A DNA stretch of 64,000 bases from Zopfochytrium polystomum (Eukaryota; Chytridiomycota; Chytridiomycetes; Chytridiales; Chytridiaceae). A model generated the notes under the pieces. The model did no database searches and was not told where the DNA came from. It saw nothing but the letters and a program-made list of their open reading frames with translations. Positions 1-10,795 of the stretch are shown here, one piece after another (the stretch's first letter is position 1; the number at the start of each line of letters is the position of its first letter). Location of the stretch: NCBI GenBank assembly GCA_025765615.1, contig JAIVFJ010000091.1:1-64000 (forward strand). Direction: 5' to 3'. The translations under genes were made by a program, and so were the position numbers.

Positions 1-1040
1 CCCCCCCTCCCACCCAACCCTCCCCCCCCCCCAACCCCCCCATCTCTCGCTTCGAAAACCCAAACGAAAAGCGAGAAGAACCGGAGGAGGTATGTCTGAT
101 GGCGGTTCTCGCTTGTGGAAAGGTATTGCCCGTGGAAGGAGCCCGGGTCCCAGAATTATCGCCGGTGAGCATCCCGTTCTATATTTTTTTCTCCTTTGCT
201 ATGGTTGTTAGGCCTTTCGTTTGTTTTCGTTCCCTTCTGACAACTCTACTGTAACTCCAGACTGCAACAAAGGCCCATGCTGAGAATGATTCGCTTACGC
301 TATGCCACAACGATATCCCGGAGGAACGAGAAATTGGTGTGGGTGAAAGTGAAGCGACCGTCCCTCTCTTTCGCAGTTTATTGTAATATTAGTGCTGTTG
401 AAAAAAAAAGCAGTTTCAAGCATTTGCGATGCGAGCTAGATCAGTGCTAATCCACAACGAAAGCAGTCACGATGCTTAGAGCCCACGGACTGTCTGATCA
501 GTCAACGCGCATCTCGCTTCGCAAACCAGAAAGTCCCGAACAATCGTTCGATCAAACTTTAATTCCCCGGACAGCCAGAGCGCCCCGCGAGCATCTCACG
601 CCAGCGCCCAAAAAAAGCTGTGCGAACAAAGAGCAGCGTTTCACCGACACCCCGCTTCTCCCCGTGGACCAGCAGCGCCCGGAAGCTCCCGCACGCCATC
701 TGCGCAAAAGGTCGTCCTGCAGTCGGCCCGCCGGCCGCCGATCGCGTTGGCCCCGCCAGGGGTTGAGGCGGTCTCAGGAGCTGAACCAGTCGAAGCGGTT
801 CGGGTACTGGGAGGCAAAGCAGCGGAGGTGCTGGTCTTCCAGGTTTGGTGGATCGTTCGCGGGATGGAGGCGATGTTGGCGACGGTGCCCGACCAGCGGA
901 GGGTCGCGGCGGATCGGACGAGGGCGTCGCACTGAAAGACGGCGAGGTTGCAGACGAGGAATAGCGCCAGGAGGATTGTGAGGAGCTGCTTCCTTCTCTG
1001 CAGCACGGAGCGGGTTACGAGGGAGACGACCGCCATGTGT
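1..1040. repeat. Copy A of the dispersed tRNA-Thr-associated repeat (partial)
   Basis: About 830 bases from the left edge match, base by base with small indels, the middle of two longer copies further right (roughly 3425-4325 and 43998-44810). Shared landmarks are a C-rich tract followed by a 'ctctcgcttcgaaaac' stretch, a segment around 295-385 that stays open in one frame, and the 'gcgtttcaccgac' segment near 640. Right of about 800 this copy keeps more of a glycosyltransferase gene (entered separately) than the other two copies do. The left end lies outside the window. Confidence 0.75.
641..1036 (-). pseudogene. OCH1/GT32-like glycosyltransferase, 5' fragment
   Basis: Minus-strand reading from an ATG at 1036 gives a short cytoplasmic tail, a hydrophobic signal anchor (around residues 18-35, 'LLTILLALFLVCNLAVF') and then 'IPRTIHQTWK', the N-terminal signature of DXD-motif glycosyltransferases of the OCH1 type, which are Golgi type II membrane enzymes that transfer mannose or other sugars. 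Soon after this motif the frame is lost: the homologous text continues in another frame and meets a TGA. The catalytic DXD part is absent because the sequence runs into repeat A. A longer broken copy lies at 5575-6622. I infer a dead gene fragment carried with the repeat. Confidence 0.6.
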
Positions 1041-1534
1041 TTGTTTCAGTAGTAGTCTCGCTGATGCTCATCTTTTCTTTTTTTTTTTTTTGAGTGAAAG
1101 AGTGATGAAAACGACCATTGTCAAACACACACATACACAGCTGGCTCCGCCACACTGTGCGTTGGTCCACAAGGTGTGCGATGTCCCTCCCTCTTCACGC
1201 GTTCGGCGCAAGCTGTTGAGTTGAGCGGTTGATTTTGACAAACTGCCTTTTTGTACTATCTTTTTCTTATTTTCTTCTCATTTTTTTTGATTCTTTTCAC
1301 TCCTTTTCACACCTTTTTCAGTGGTCTCCCATTGCTTCCTAGATCAAACACTAATTGTGGGAAAGGTTGCAAAGTCGTCTCCCTGTCCCTGCTGCCACAC
1401 ACATGATCTAGATCGTACAAAAATGCGTGGTTGACGTCACGGGATTCTCAGCTGGTAATTCTCAACACGCCCTGCAATTTAGCCAGCTGAGGGTAATTGA
1501 GTTTTGAATCAATAAGCGTCTTGATACTTGGAAT
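1041..1534. other. Stretch without recognisable gene
   Basis: T-rich sequence with several poly-T runs (1077-1093, 1281-1290). No convincing coding frame or RNA gene was seen. Confidence 0.5.
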
Positions 1535-1589
1535 TCATTCATAGGAAAAGCTACCCCCCAGATTCGAGCCAGGTCTAAAATATCTCAAA

Positions 1590-1830
1590 CGGAAAACAGG
1601 AATCATAAAGCCATCAACGTAAAGTTCTACGATGAGAAGCTTTCTTTCAGCTAAGTCATATTTGATCCATACTGAAGGTTCACTTTTATTACCATGTTTC
1701 TCAGTTGTCATCTTTGCAGTAGTATACCATTCTCTCGCAGATTGGCGTTCCCCATAAAGACTATTCTGCAGTTGTATTATGTATGGTAATTCCCTTGGAT
1801 CATAAACTTCAAACCCTTTTGGGCATTTGG
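1590..1830 (-). pseudogene. Ty1/copia reverse transcriptase fragment
   Basis: The minus strand reads 'CPKGFEVYDP', 'LQNSLYGERQSAREWY' and 'LIVELYVDGFMI' in one frame. These match the copia RT landmarks PEGF, SLYGLKQSPREWY and LYVDDMLI in order and spacing. The catalytic YVDD has become YVDG and only about 80 codons remain, with no integrase or RNase H nearby. It is joined directly to an upstream hydrophobic reading frame, so it is an old insertion scrap, not a gene. Recognition rests on motif memory of the family. Confidence 0.7.
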
Positions 1831-1834
1831 TGGT

Positions 1835-2338
1835 GTGACAGGTGGGTGGTGCGAGGAGGGCGTGGAGGAAGAGTGTGATTGCGAGGAAGATGGAGGCGAG
1901 GGCGATGCCCTGGCAGACGCTTTTTTGGGAAAGTGGGAGATCGGTCAGCGGCTTCGCTGGGTTCTTCAAAAACACCAACATCGAGAAAATGCGCACAACA
2001 TCGGCATCGGGTCCTTGACGTAAAAGTACCCGAGAGAGCCAGCGGAAAAGAGGACGGGCTGCGACGGGCGGTCAAGAAATACTCGAGAACAGCGACTCGA
2101 TTAGGGCTTTCGCCCTTTCGTTCAGCGAGGCGGGGTCCGGTGGTAGAGGGCATAGGAAATTTCCTGATTTGGCAGGGTGGCGGGTACTATTGGCGGGAAG
2201 AGAGTGGGATTCGCTCGGCGTCCTGGCGTCTTTGATGAAACTCGCTCGGCCTGAGGCGGGACCGATGCGGAGTTCGAAGCACGACAGATCGTGGCCAGCG
2301 GCTTGCAGGGAGCGTAGGCGATTACCGTCGTTCGGCAT
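1835..2338 (-). CDS. Hypothetical protein region with one membrane segment, possibly split by introns
   Basis: From an ATG at 2338 the minus strand is open to 2072 (88 aa, no recognisable domain). A second open stretch in another frame (about 2040-1835) encodes 'GSLGYFYVKDP', a basic loop and a hydrophobic segment ('GIALASIFLAITLFLHALLA'), and then runs into the copia fragment. The two may be exons of one gene, since the minus strand near 2050-2075 offers GT and AG dinucleotides, but no intron of normal size fits well. I do not recognise the protein. It could equally be a truncated gene disrupted by the retroelement scrap. Confidence 0.3.
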
Positions 2339-3209
2339 TGTCGTCGTCGAATCTGATGAGGTGGAGGAGAGAAGGGGGAATGCTTGATTAGATTAGGGGA
2401 GGGGGTAAGTAAGTTAGTGCGGGTGGCACAATGCGCAGCAGCAGCAACTCACCGGATCCACTCATGGTTTGCCCAGTGTTTTTGCCTTTCCTCCCTCCAA
2501 ATTTGGAGGTTTTGTGAGGTCCGTTCCTTGCGACCTGATCGAAGCGGAGTCCCAGCCCGCCCAAGTTCGCAGAGTCCTAACGCACGGTGCGCCCCCCCCG
2601 TTCGCTTGCATTCGCCGCTGATAATACTCAGAGGCTGGCGGAGAAAAATAACAGAAAAAAAAAGTCGAAAGACCAATCCACCAATCATCCTCTCCTGAAA
2701 CAACCGGCCGTGGCGAGCGAATTCGCGGGTCGGCTTAGCCCGCGTGGCACTTGCGGAAGTTCTCGTCCCCAAACTCGCAGAAACGGCGCGTGAGCTCAGC
2801 CAATGAACCTTTTGGCCGGGTGGTCGGCTCTGTCTTCGCATGGGTGGCGGATTTCCAATGATTATCGTCGCTCCACCTATCGCCAACCTTATTTACTGGA
2901 TGAAACGAGATAACTTTTCCGCAGGGATTTTGCATCATGTTATTAATGGTTTCGCCGCAAATGCGCTCGTGACTGGTCATCGCAACGTCCTGATTTCGGG
3001 CGATGCCGCAAGGAGGGGGCATTAGATGAGTGTGCTGCCCAGTTGGGGCAAAGCACCTTAGCCCATCCTCCACTGCGCACTCAGCCCACACTCGTGGTTG
3101 GAATTGGAATAAAATGTCGGCTGCCCCCCTTTCTCCTTTCACAGAAACCGAACGCTACGCCCTCTCCCCCACTCCCCAGAAAAAGAACCGCAACGCGAAA
3201 CAAAGAGCC

Positions 3210-3352
3210 ATGCAAGTTGTCTCGCTCCTCGTCGCCATCCTTCTGGCAGCATTCACCAGCCCTCGCCGCGGCGGCTCCGGTCGGTGCAGGACCTTCAAGG
3301 TGCCGCAGCGCCTGCGTCGAATGCCCCAAGCTGCAGGTGCACAATCGCGTTG
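3210..3352 (+). pseudogene. Broken signal-peptide exon (copy B of the gene at 43806)
   Basis: The ATG at 3210 starts 'MQVVSLLVAILLAA', the same signal peptide as in copy C, but single-base insertions shift the frame before the 'APVGA' region, and the intron donor after 'LTRRG' reads GGAAGAG where copy C has GGTAAGAG. Both changes would abolish the product. Compared with copy C this is the decayed duplicate. Confidence 0.55.
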
Positions 3353-4109
3353 ACTCGTCGTGGAAGAGGCCAGGAGCCAGCTTCGTGGCAACGAAGCGTT
3401 TCGTTTCTTCTCACATCGTAAACCCTCCTCACCCCCCAACCCCCCCATCTCTCGCTTCGAAAATACAAAGGAAAAGGGAGGAAGAATCGGAGGAGGTTGG
3501 TCCTGGGTGGCGGTTCTCCCTTGAAGGGGGGTTTGTTCCGGTGGCGTTCTCCCTTGAGGGTGAGTTTGTCCGGTGGGCGGGTTCTCCCGTTGAGGGGGGG
3601 TTTGGCGGTGGAAGGTAGCTCGGGGGTCGCGCAGTGTTCTCGCTGGTGAGCATTCCGCTCCATATTTTTCCTCTCCTTTACTGCGGTTGTTAGGGCCTTT
3701 TTGTTGTGTTTCGTTCCCTTCTGAACATCTCAAACTGTAACTACGTCTGCAGTCTGCACCGGGAAAGGGGGGTCAGTGCTGATTCGCTTACGCGTATGCC
3801 ACAACATATCCTGGAGGAACGAGAGTCGGTTGTGGGTGAAGTGAAGCGACCTGTATCTCTTTCGCAGTTTATTGTAATATTGATGCTGTTGAAAAAATGG
3901 AGTTTCTTTGAAGCAAATGTAGCATTGAGATGCGAGCTAGAGTCAGTGCTAATCCACAACGAAAGCAGTCACCATCACGACGCTTAGAACTCACACTTTG
4001 CTGGAGATTGTCTGATCCGTCAAACGCGCATCTGGCTTCGCAAAACAGAAAAGTCCCGAACAATCGTTCGGGCAAACTTTAATTCGCACGGACAGCCGGA
4101 GCGCCCCGC

Positions 4110-4330
4110 GAGCATCTCACCCCCCAGCGCCCAAAAAAGCTGTGCGAACGCGGAGCAGCGTTTCACCGACCCCCCGCTTCTCTCCGTCGACCGGCAGGGC
4201 TTGGAAACTCCGGCGCGCCATCTGCGCAAAGGTCGTCCTGCAGTCGGCCCGCCGACCCCTATCGCGAGGGCCCCGCCTCGGGGTTGAAGCGGTCCCAGGA
4301 GCTGAACCAGTCGAAACGGTCCGAGACAGA
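4110..4330 (-). pseudogene. Glycosyltransferase-derived scrap inside repeat B
   Basis: Minus-strand text around 'TGSAPGTAS' matches the segment following the 'IPRTIHQTWK' motif in copy A (641-1036), and the same scrap lies in copy C (44570-44830). No start, anchor or catalytic motif remains. It shows that the repeat captured part of this gene before or during duplication. Confidence 0.45.
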
Positions 4331-4838
4331 ACCGCCACAACCTGGTATTTATGAAACGCGGTCTGTTCGTTCACTTCGCTCTTTCCCCGCTTTCTATACT
4401 TGCTGGTCGTCGGGTAAGGCACAGGACAGTGCGCCCGCCGATAAAAAGCTTGGAACTGTTGATAAACACACTCCGTGGTGTGCACTTCGCGCTTCTCTTG
4501 GAAATTCACATTGCAGTTCTAGCGGCACCTCCCGTTCCACTGAAAGGGAGGGGGGGGGGGAGGGTGGTGGGCGTTGTGAGCGTGAGTCAATTTATTTGAT
4601 TGAGCGCGCTGTGGGGGCTCGCAAGGCGGGAAGGGAGGTGTCAAAGAGGGGTCAGCCTAGCCATTACAAAATGGTAATAGATCTGGTTGTTTTAACGAAC
4701 AGGCTGGCATCCATACATGATTACAACACTGCTTCGACTCCAAGCGCAAAGACGGGTGATTCGTTTGGATCGCTTCACAGCGCGATGCTGACACAATGTA
4801 CACATCCGCCCAAGAAGTATGGATGAGACGTGCATGAT

Positions 4839-4933
4839 GCCTTCTGCCGGAATCGGACCGACGACCTTATCCTTCCAGCGGCGATTGCTCGCCAGCTACG
4901 AGGGATACGCTCTGCCAGCTGAGCTAAGAAGGC
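4839..4933 (-). tRNA. tRNA-Thr(CGT) with intron
   Basis: The minus strand folds as a complete tRNA: acceptor GCCTTCT/AGAAGGC, D-stem GCTC/GAGC, anticodon stem TATCC/GGATA, T-arm GTCGG-TCCGATT-CCGGC. The loop reads C-T-CGT-A followed by a roughly 23-nt intron before base 38, the usual place for nuclear tRNA introns. Anticodon CGT reads ACG (Thr). It sits near the 3' end of repeat B. Confidence 0.8.
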
Positions 4934-5574
4934 CTATTTAATACGTTCCGACACAGACTTGATAGCAAAATTGTTGGCACTGCACGATGTTTTGCCAAAA
5001 AAAAAAAATTCCATTAGGGGCCACTTAGTAAAAAGATCCAAGTGGGTCCTTTCATCTCTCCTCGCTAATTAGTGACGGACGTGTCAGCCATCGTTCTTCT
5101 TCTACCAACTTCACCAACCCTTCACCCACAACACAGCGACAAAAAATGGCCAAAGCGAAGCTTTCTTCCAATCCGGCTTCAGGAGTTGGGATACAGTCAG
5201 AAATCGATGTCTTTCGGATCCTTTGTGGTTTTCTCTGCAGGCGCCTGAGACTTTCACGAGTTCATTTTCGGAGTGGGTGAAAGTGCAGCGATCATAATCT
5301 CTTTCGCGAAGAAGGGTCTCGAGGAGGGGCGCGAGACTCGGAGGTGGGTGGGTCAAACTGGAACGCTATTTCATCACCCTCCCAACATGTCGCGCAGAGG
5401 ATGCTCCAAGCTCTGTATGCGCGCCGACATCGTCTCCTCAATCATGTATTGATTCAATAGACGAGCATGAAGGGGTTCATAGATTTGTATTTATTTTAGT
5501 CGAGCAATTCGTTCCCGTGTAAAAAGTTCTTGTCCACCTAGGCGACGAAAGACCTCTGTTGCCCTCACCGCCGT

Positions 5575-6622
5575 GCACCCTCTTGCATCACACCGCCCTC
5601 ATTTCTCTTCGTCTTTGCCAGACTCTTCGCCAGCCGCATTTTCCCGCAGTCTCCTTCTCGCTTCCCTGCTGCGCCCTCCTTTTCGACCATCTTCCAACCC
5701 GCCTCCTTGTCGCCCGTGACAATGTGCTCGACGCAGGCATCCGGGTGGTCGAACCCCTTTGACCGCGAGTGACCCGGGAGAACGACGTCATCCCAAGGAC
5801 GAGCACGTCCGCCCGATCTGCACGGAGCCGGTGCGTGTAGTTTCTGCGCCCTCGGAGGGTCGTCGCCGATGGAAGCGATATAGTCGCGGATGGCGTTGGT
5901 CCAAGGGTGCGGTCCCGTGAGGTGGACGACCATATCGACGCTCCTGAGCTCGTCGTCGGACTTTTTCCTCAATCTCCCTGACGATCCACTCGACGAGGGC
6001 GACCAGTGATCGGGTGTCGGGGGGCGCGGGCGGCCATGGTCCACTGGCACATTTGGATCTCGTTGCTGTCGCCGGTCCCAGTCCCACTCGAGGCCTGCGA
6101 TGAATTTGATTCCCTTTGAGCCGTCCCGGCGCCCATCGTCGACGGGCTTGCGGCAGGATGGTGTCGAGGTCGGTGTAGACGGCCGCCGTCCTGAGGAGGA
6201 CGAGGTAGCGGTAGAGGTCGGCGACGCTGGACGATCTGGGTAGGCGTGCGAAGGCGGCCGTAGACGCGTCCGGGGAAAGATGCGCTTTGACGTATGTTTC
6301 GATCTGGGCGTCGTCGCGGAGGAGGTGGGCGGTAGGCGGGTTTGAGGCGGTCCCATGAGCTGACCAGTCGAAAGCGGTCTGGGTGCTGGGCGGCGAAGCG
6401 GCGGAGGTTGCCTGGTCTTCCAGGTTTGGTGGATCGTTCGCGGGATGGAGGCGGGTGTTGGCGACGGAGCCCGACCAGCCGAGGGTCGCGGCGGATCGGA
6501 GGGAGGGCGTCGCGCTGGAAGACGGCGAGGTTGCAGACGAGGAATAGCGCCAGGAGGATTGTGAGAGCTGCTTCCTTCTCATGCAGCAACGGAGCGGTTA
6601 CGAGGGGAGACGACCGCCATGT
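5575..6622 (-). pseudogene. OCH1/GT32-like glycosyltransferase pseudogene
   Basis: A nearly full-length minus-strand copy of the gene truncated at 641-1036. The start 'ATGGCGGTCGTCTC' lies at 6620, followed by the signal anchor ('LALFLVCNLAVFQ'), the IPRTIHQTWK region, 'LYRYLVLLRTAAVYTDLDTI' with the DXD motif (DLD), 'FIAGLEWDWD', 'TGPHPWTNAI' and a C-terminal 'DDVVLPGHS...CVEHIVTG' that fits the end of this family. The pieces lie in different frames: one is lost right after the start, another at an extra base in 'aacacccgcc', where copy A has 'aacatcgcc', and a third past the DXD. Function if repaired would be Golgi glycosylation. As it stands it is not translatable as one chain. Confidence 0.7.
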
Positions 6623-6849
6623 GTTTGTTCAGTAGTACTCACTCCTCGCTGATGCCTCTCCTTTTTTTTTTTGTTTTTTTTTTTCTGCCCCTCTCACACC
6701 CTAACAAGCCCACCACTGAAATCTGGCTTCCGCCACACCTGTGCGCGCAGGTTCAGAATGTGTGCAGTGGACTCTCCCCCACCCAAGCTTATCGCTCACA
6801 AAACGTACGCAGTGCCCTGCATTTGGGCGGAAAACGGCTCCCGAAACGG

Positions 6850-6915
6850 AAGCAAGTTGCCAATTCTCTCTCTCCCTCTCTCTCGTCTCTCTCACTCTCT
6901 CTCGCTCTCGCCTCC

Positions 6916-6946
<31 letters not shown>

Positions 6947-7030
6947 CTCTCCACGCCTCTCGCTCTCGCTTTATTTTTGTCTCATACCCTCTGTCTCACG
7001 TTTTTTCTCTCTGGTCTCTCTCTTCAACAC
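6850..7030 (+). repeat. CT-rich microsatellite tract
   Basis: About 180 bases dominated by CTCTCT interrupted by short variants. It generates several long but spurious serine/leucine reading frames. Confidence 0.9.
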
Positions 7031-7634
7031 TTTTGCGCAAGCCTGTCTCTTCTCCCCAGCCGAAATCCACCTGCGCGCCACCCGAACCCCTCCAGAAAAG
7101 GGAAAACAAAATTGCCCAGGCTGAAGTTCAACGGTTCCGCCAATTGCCCGTCATTCCGAAGACAAAATCCAGTCCATGACAAGAAATGGCAGAGGCACTT
7201 TGCTCTTTCCCCTGCGTTCTGTTCTGCACGGTACATTGGCGTCGTCCTCCTTCCGAAAAACCTGCAAAGGATTCATAGCAGTAGAAGTATACGAAAGTAG
7301 TATCTCGCCTTCATGGATAGATTCCTTCAGCATTTGCCGAATCGTTGGGGTTGGGTAGGGCAATATCCTACCAACACCGCTTGGCCCCACCAGTTTTGTA
7401 CGTTCTCGTCATACTTTGTCGCAGACTTTGTTCGAAGCTGATGCCCCCATATACGAAAAAAAAAAAGAAAAAAAAAGTCTACGTTTTGGGGAGTCAACGG
7501 AAAACTTTGCTGCTGGCGAAACGCAACCGCTTCCATCCTCGACGGCCGTTCGATTCCCTGAAGCGAATCGCAGCGTTGTTCCTTGTTCGGTTTTTCTTGC
7601 CGATGGTGTTGCGCGCAAATTGATGTTTCACAAC

Positions 7635-7705
7635 AGCAGCGTAGTGTAGTGGAAGCACGTTGGGCTCATAACCCAAGGTCGAACGATCGAAACGTTCCGC
7701 TGCTA
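7635..7705 (+). tRNA. Initiator tRNA-Met(CAT)
   Basis: Acceptor AGCAGCG/CGCTGCT with A1:T72, anticodon stem TTGGG/CCCAA around loop CTCATAA, and T-arm GAACG-ATCGAAA-CGTTC. A1:T72 and the ATCGAAA T-loop (A54 in place of T54) are hallmarks of eukaryotic initiator tRNA, which separates it from the intron-containing elongator Met at 52101. No intron. Confidence 0.9.
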
Positions 7706-8148
7706 GAACAACTGACGAAATTGGCTGTTTCGAGGATGAACCTCCACCCTGGTGCATCTCAACGAGTCATATCATATCGCGCACTAACACATCTGTCGTC
7801 ATTCGCCGACAACTACAAATTTTGTTTATTGGTTTCGATTCAAACAAAGAGGCAATCGAGGATCGAATAACCTTCGCTCACCACAAACAAGGAGAACAAC
7901 ATAGAGAGGGTCGGTGTGTTGGAAAAAAGATTTTGCAAAACACAGCAAGCCGATTAGAGAGCAAAAGAAAAGAGCGGAGGGTTGCGGCACGTCGGGGAGT
8001 TTTCGTTTGAGTAGAAAGGTATTTGTTCGATGCGACGGGACTAGTAGCACGGCTGGTCCCGGTTGGGTCCGTTTTTGCAGTCGCCTGGTATGCGGTATTT
8101 TTTTTTGGATGGTAAGATTGCGGAAAAGAGAGGGGTTAATGAACGTTG

Positions 8149-8274
8149 TCATATCAAAAAGCGAAGGGCCCAAAGCGAAAGGTGCATCATTGTACCGCCA
8201 GGGGCAGGCGCGGGGGCCGCGGAGGCGGCGGCAGCGAGGACGGCGAGGATGAGGGCGATGGCGGTGAAGCGCAT
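8149..8274 (-). CDS. Small secreted peptide, or first exon of a secreted protein
   Basis: The minus-strand ATG at 8274 opens a 41-aa frame starting 'MRFTAIALILAVLAAAASA', a textbook signal peptide with an Ala-X-Ala cleavage region, then Pro/Ala-rich 'APAPAPGG'. The upstream context (cct caaacaccaact before ATG) resembles the leader of the secreted gene at 38588. The GG codon pair is followed by GTACAATG, a possible splice donor, so more exons may lie to the left. I found no clear acceptor and no recognisable mature domain. Either a short peptide or an exon 1 is possible. Confidence 0.45.
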   Translation of the reverse strand: MRFTAIALILAVLAAAASAAPAPAPGGTMMHLSLWALRFLI

Positions 8275-8349
8275 AGTTGGTGTTTGAGGTTGAGGTTGTG
8301 TGAGTTTCTTTTTTGTGCGGTTGAGAGGTAGTCTGATCTTTCAAGGTAG

Positions 8350-9460
8350 AGAGAGGGAACTGTTTTTATACTGCTTCGCGGGGCGGAAAAGACAGGAAGT
8401 AAGCCTTTGTGGGCTGTTTAAGTCGAGACAACGGTGGGGGCCATGTGCTTGTCCGAATTAGGAGCTTTTTTTTGCGAACCATGGAGTTGAAATCGAGAAC
8501 CAAATCAACCAAGTGCGATAAGGAGTGGTCATGAAGAAAACGCAAGTTTTTTGCAGGAGAGAGACATCTGTCCTGTCTTGCCCGAAAGACTGGGGAATGA
8601 ACTCCCATTTCTGCTCTGATGTGCGGCCGATGTTCCACCCGACGCGCCGTCCCGACGCACGTTCGTTGTCTTTCGCGGATGCCAAGGAAAACGGTAGTTT
8701 TTGTACGACGGAAAAGCTGCGCGGTTAGGAGTTTGCGAGAAAGCCATCGCGTCATCTGAAATCGAGACAACGGTGGAAACTGTCTTTCCCGCACTTCACG
8801 GGGCAGAGCACCTGATGATAACAATGTAATGTGTCATGTGATGGACGGTGTCTCACCCCCCAGCAGGGCAGAGGAGGACGCGTGAATGAATCAGCATCGC
8901 AAACCGTACTCACCAATCCTTCAAGTGACATAACGAGTGAGGGGGGCGAAAATGCAGGATGAGCGAATTCCAGCACGAAGTCCAGGCTTTCCCCGGACAT
9001 TTTTCCGAAACAAACGATATTTGGCGAGACGATAAATCGACAAATGATGCCACTGGAGGTCGGGGCTGCTAAAATGGATATTTTAATATGTAAATGACCA
9101 TTTAAACCGTAATGTAAGGGATAAAGGATGCTGTGCACAAACGCAATCGCAACTTCTCGGCCGTCAGCGCATTTCGCAAAGTGACGCGGGGGGAAGCGAG
9201 TAAGTAGTGGGAGAAGAACTGCTAAAAGCAAAGCAAACAAAAAAGTTTGTGGACCGCGGGGAGAGTAGTATGCGTCAAGCACAACAAACCGCAAGCCCAT
9301 ATCATCGCGAAACAGATATGCGGACAAGCAAAAAGAATGATGAAAAAGGAAGGGCGATGGAGTCGTGAAAGACTCTTTGGTGCGCAGCACCTTGAAACTG
9401 ACACTTTAAGGAAACATGATGCAAAGAAATTTTTGAAGGGTTCATAAAAAACGCTCGCAC
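8350..9460. other. Stretch without recognisable gene
   Basis: Mixed sequence with a repeated 'tcgagacaacggtgg' at about 8421 and 8762. One 212-codon minus-strand frame (8752-9390) is open but shows no domain, no signal and poor coding character. Nothing supported. Confidence 0.4.
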
Positions 9461-9463
9461 CAC

Positions 9464-10795
9464 TCAGTCGGTCTCTCCGTATCCGCTGTTGAACGGGCGC
9501 GAAGACGACGCGGATCCAAAGAGCGCCCCGTCGTCAACATGCGGCTCGTCCTCACCCCACGGTTTCGCTTGCACTCTCCCGGCGGTTCCGCGGACCCCGT
9601 CGGCAACACCCGCCGCGGCCGCCGCGACGAACGGCGCCGCGGTGTCAGCGTCCTTGAGCGCGGCGTGGAGCAGGACGTATCCGTTCAGTGCGACAATCGA
9701 CATGAGCGCCTGCTCGACAAAGACGCCGGCGATAAAGTCCGAGTCGAAGAAGTAGGCGACGCTGAGGACGACGTAGGCGAAGAAGAGGAGGACCTCGTAG
9801 CAGAGGTTGATCCAGTGGTTGTAGTATTTTTTCACGCGCTGGAGGGGGTCGATGGAGAAGGGTGTTGGATACGGGGTGGTGGTGATTGTTGGTGGATCTG
9901 CAGCCGTTGAGGTTCGGTTTTCGTTAAAGACGACGGGGCTGAGGATTACTGCGACGGCGTCGCGGGAGGAGCTGGTGCGGGGAGAAGTGGGGGGTGCGCT
10001 GTTGCTGGATCGACCGGCCTCGTAGAGCTTCGTGCTGAGCGAGATGAGCGCAGTGTCAGTGTACAAGGCGACGAGGGTCAAATAGGAGGTTCCGATGAAG
10101 GTGACGATTCTGTACAAGGCAAAGGGCCCGCTCTGGCGGATGGCTTTTACCGTCCCAGCGGTTGTCAAAGGACGCGAACGCCTGGAAGCCCACGGCGAGA
10201 AAGGAGACGACTGTGTACCCAAGGGTCGAGAGGAGGGCGGGCAAGTTGCCTGTGATTCGCTGGAGCGTGGTTCTCTGTCTCGATCCGCTCCGGTTACGGC
10301 TGATAGAAGAGCGCTTTGGGCGGAATCGGCCGGTGACGACTTGCATGCGGAGGAAGGAGATGTGGACGGCGATGATGCTGTGCAGCCGCTTGACAACGTT
10401 GAACAGTAGCATCCACTTTGGAAAACCTGACCATCTGCGGGGGGGAAATGAAGGCACCGTCCCATTAGAATGAAACAATGGCAAGATCGGGTATCGCTTA
10501 CGCGTTATCCAAGGTGGAGTGCACGCAACTGTACAGGATGAGCAGATCGGCAAAGATGCTGACGCACGTGCCGACGACGATGGCCTTCTGCGCCACGGAG
10601 ATCAGCGGCCTCCTCCGGGGGTCTTCCGATGCAGTTGCGGCTGTTTTCCGACGCGGCGAGTGCCCGGCGGCGCTTGGTCTCGTCCGCGATGCAGGCGACG
10701 AGGTTGAGCATGCAGATGTCGGCGTTGATGGCGGGAGCAAAGACGAGGAGGCCGGTCATGCGCGAGAGCAGGTACGCCGCGGATGGCTGAGCCAT
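9464..10795 (-). CDS. Polytopic membrane protein, two exons, two apparent single-base insertions
   Basis: The minus strand starts near 10795 ('MAQPSAAYLLSRMTGLLVFAP') and continues through a TM-rich segment ('AIVVGTCVSIFADLLILY'), a 67-bp intron with GTAAGC donor and CCCCGCAG acceptor (about 10435-10500), then helices such as 'LLSTLGYTVVSFLAVGFQAF', 'IVTFIGTSYLTLVALYTD' and 'LCYEVLLFFAYVVLSVAYFF', and a polar tail ending at 9464. About seven hydrophobic helices suggest a receptor- or transporter-like plasma-membrane protein. I do not recognise the family; the topology resembles the 60-64 kb gene. Frame is lost twice, and removing one C from a CCCCC run (near 10615) and one base from an AAAA or GGG run (near 10148) restores it. 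Pseudogene and consensus error are both possible. Confidence 0.55.

Larger units (their letters stand above)
2682..5275. repeat. Copy B of the 2.5-kb dispersed repeat (full length)
   Basis: The whole interval aligns with 43286-45770 in the same orientation, starting at 'cctctcctgaaa' and ending near 'gagttcattttc', with many 1-3 base indels. It carries, in order, a degraded copy of a signal-peptide exon (near 3210), a C-rich stretch, an exon-like open stretch (near 3750), a glycosyltransferase scrap (near 4120-4330) and an intron-containing tRNA-Thr on the minus strand. Copy A (1-830) overlaps its middle. No terminal repeats or transposase were seen, so segmental duplication is more likely than a simple transposon. 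Confidence 0.8.

Noticed and set aside
3155..3733. 192-codon minus ORF rich in Pro/Arg
   Set aside because: Antisense of the C-rich part of repeat B. The same frame is not kept in copies A and C.
6619..7300. Leu/Ser-rich ORFs up to 209 codons
   Set aside because: Products of the CT microsatellite, overlapping in all three frames.
8752..9390. 212-codon minus-strand ORF with a hydrophobic patch
   Set aside because: No family resemblance, no exon neighbours and irregular composition. Length alone is not enough in this GC range.
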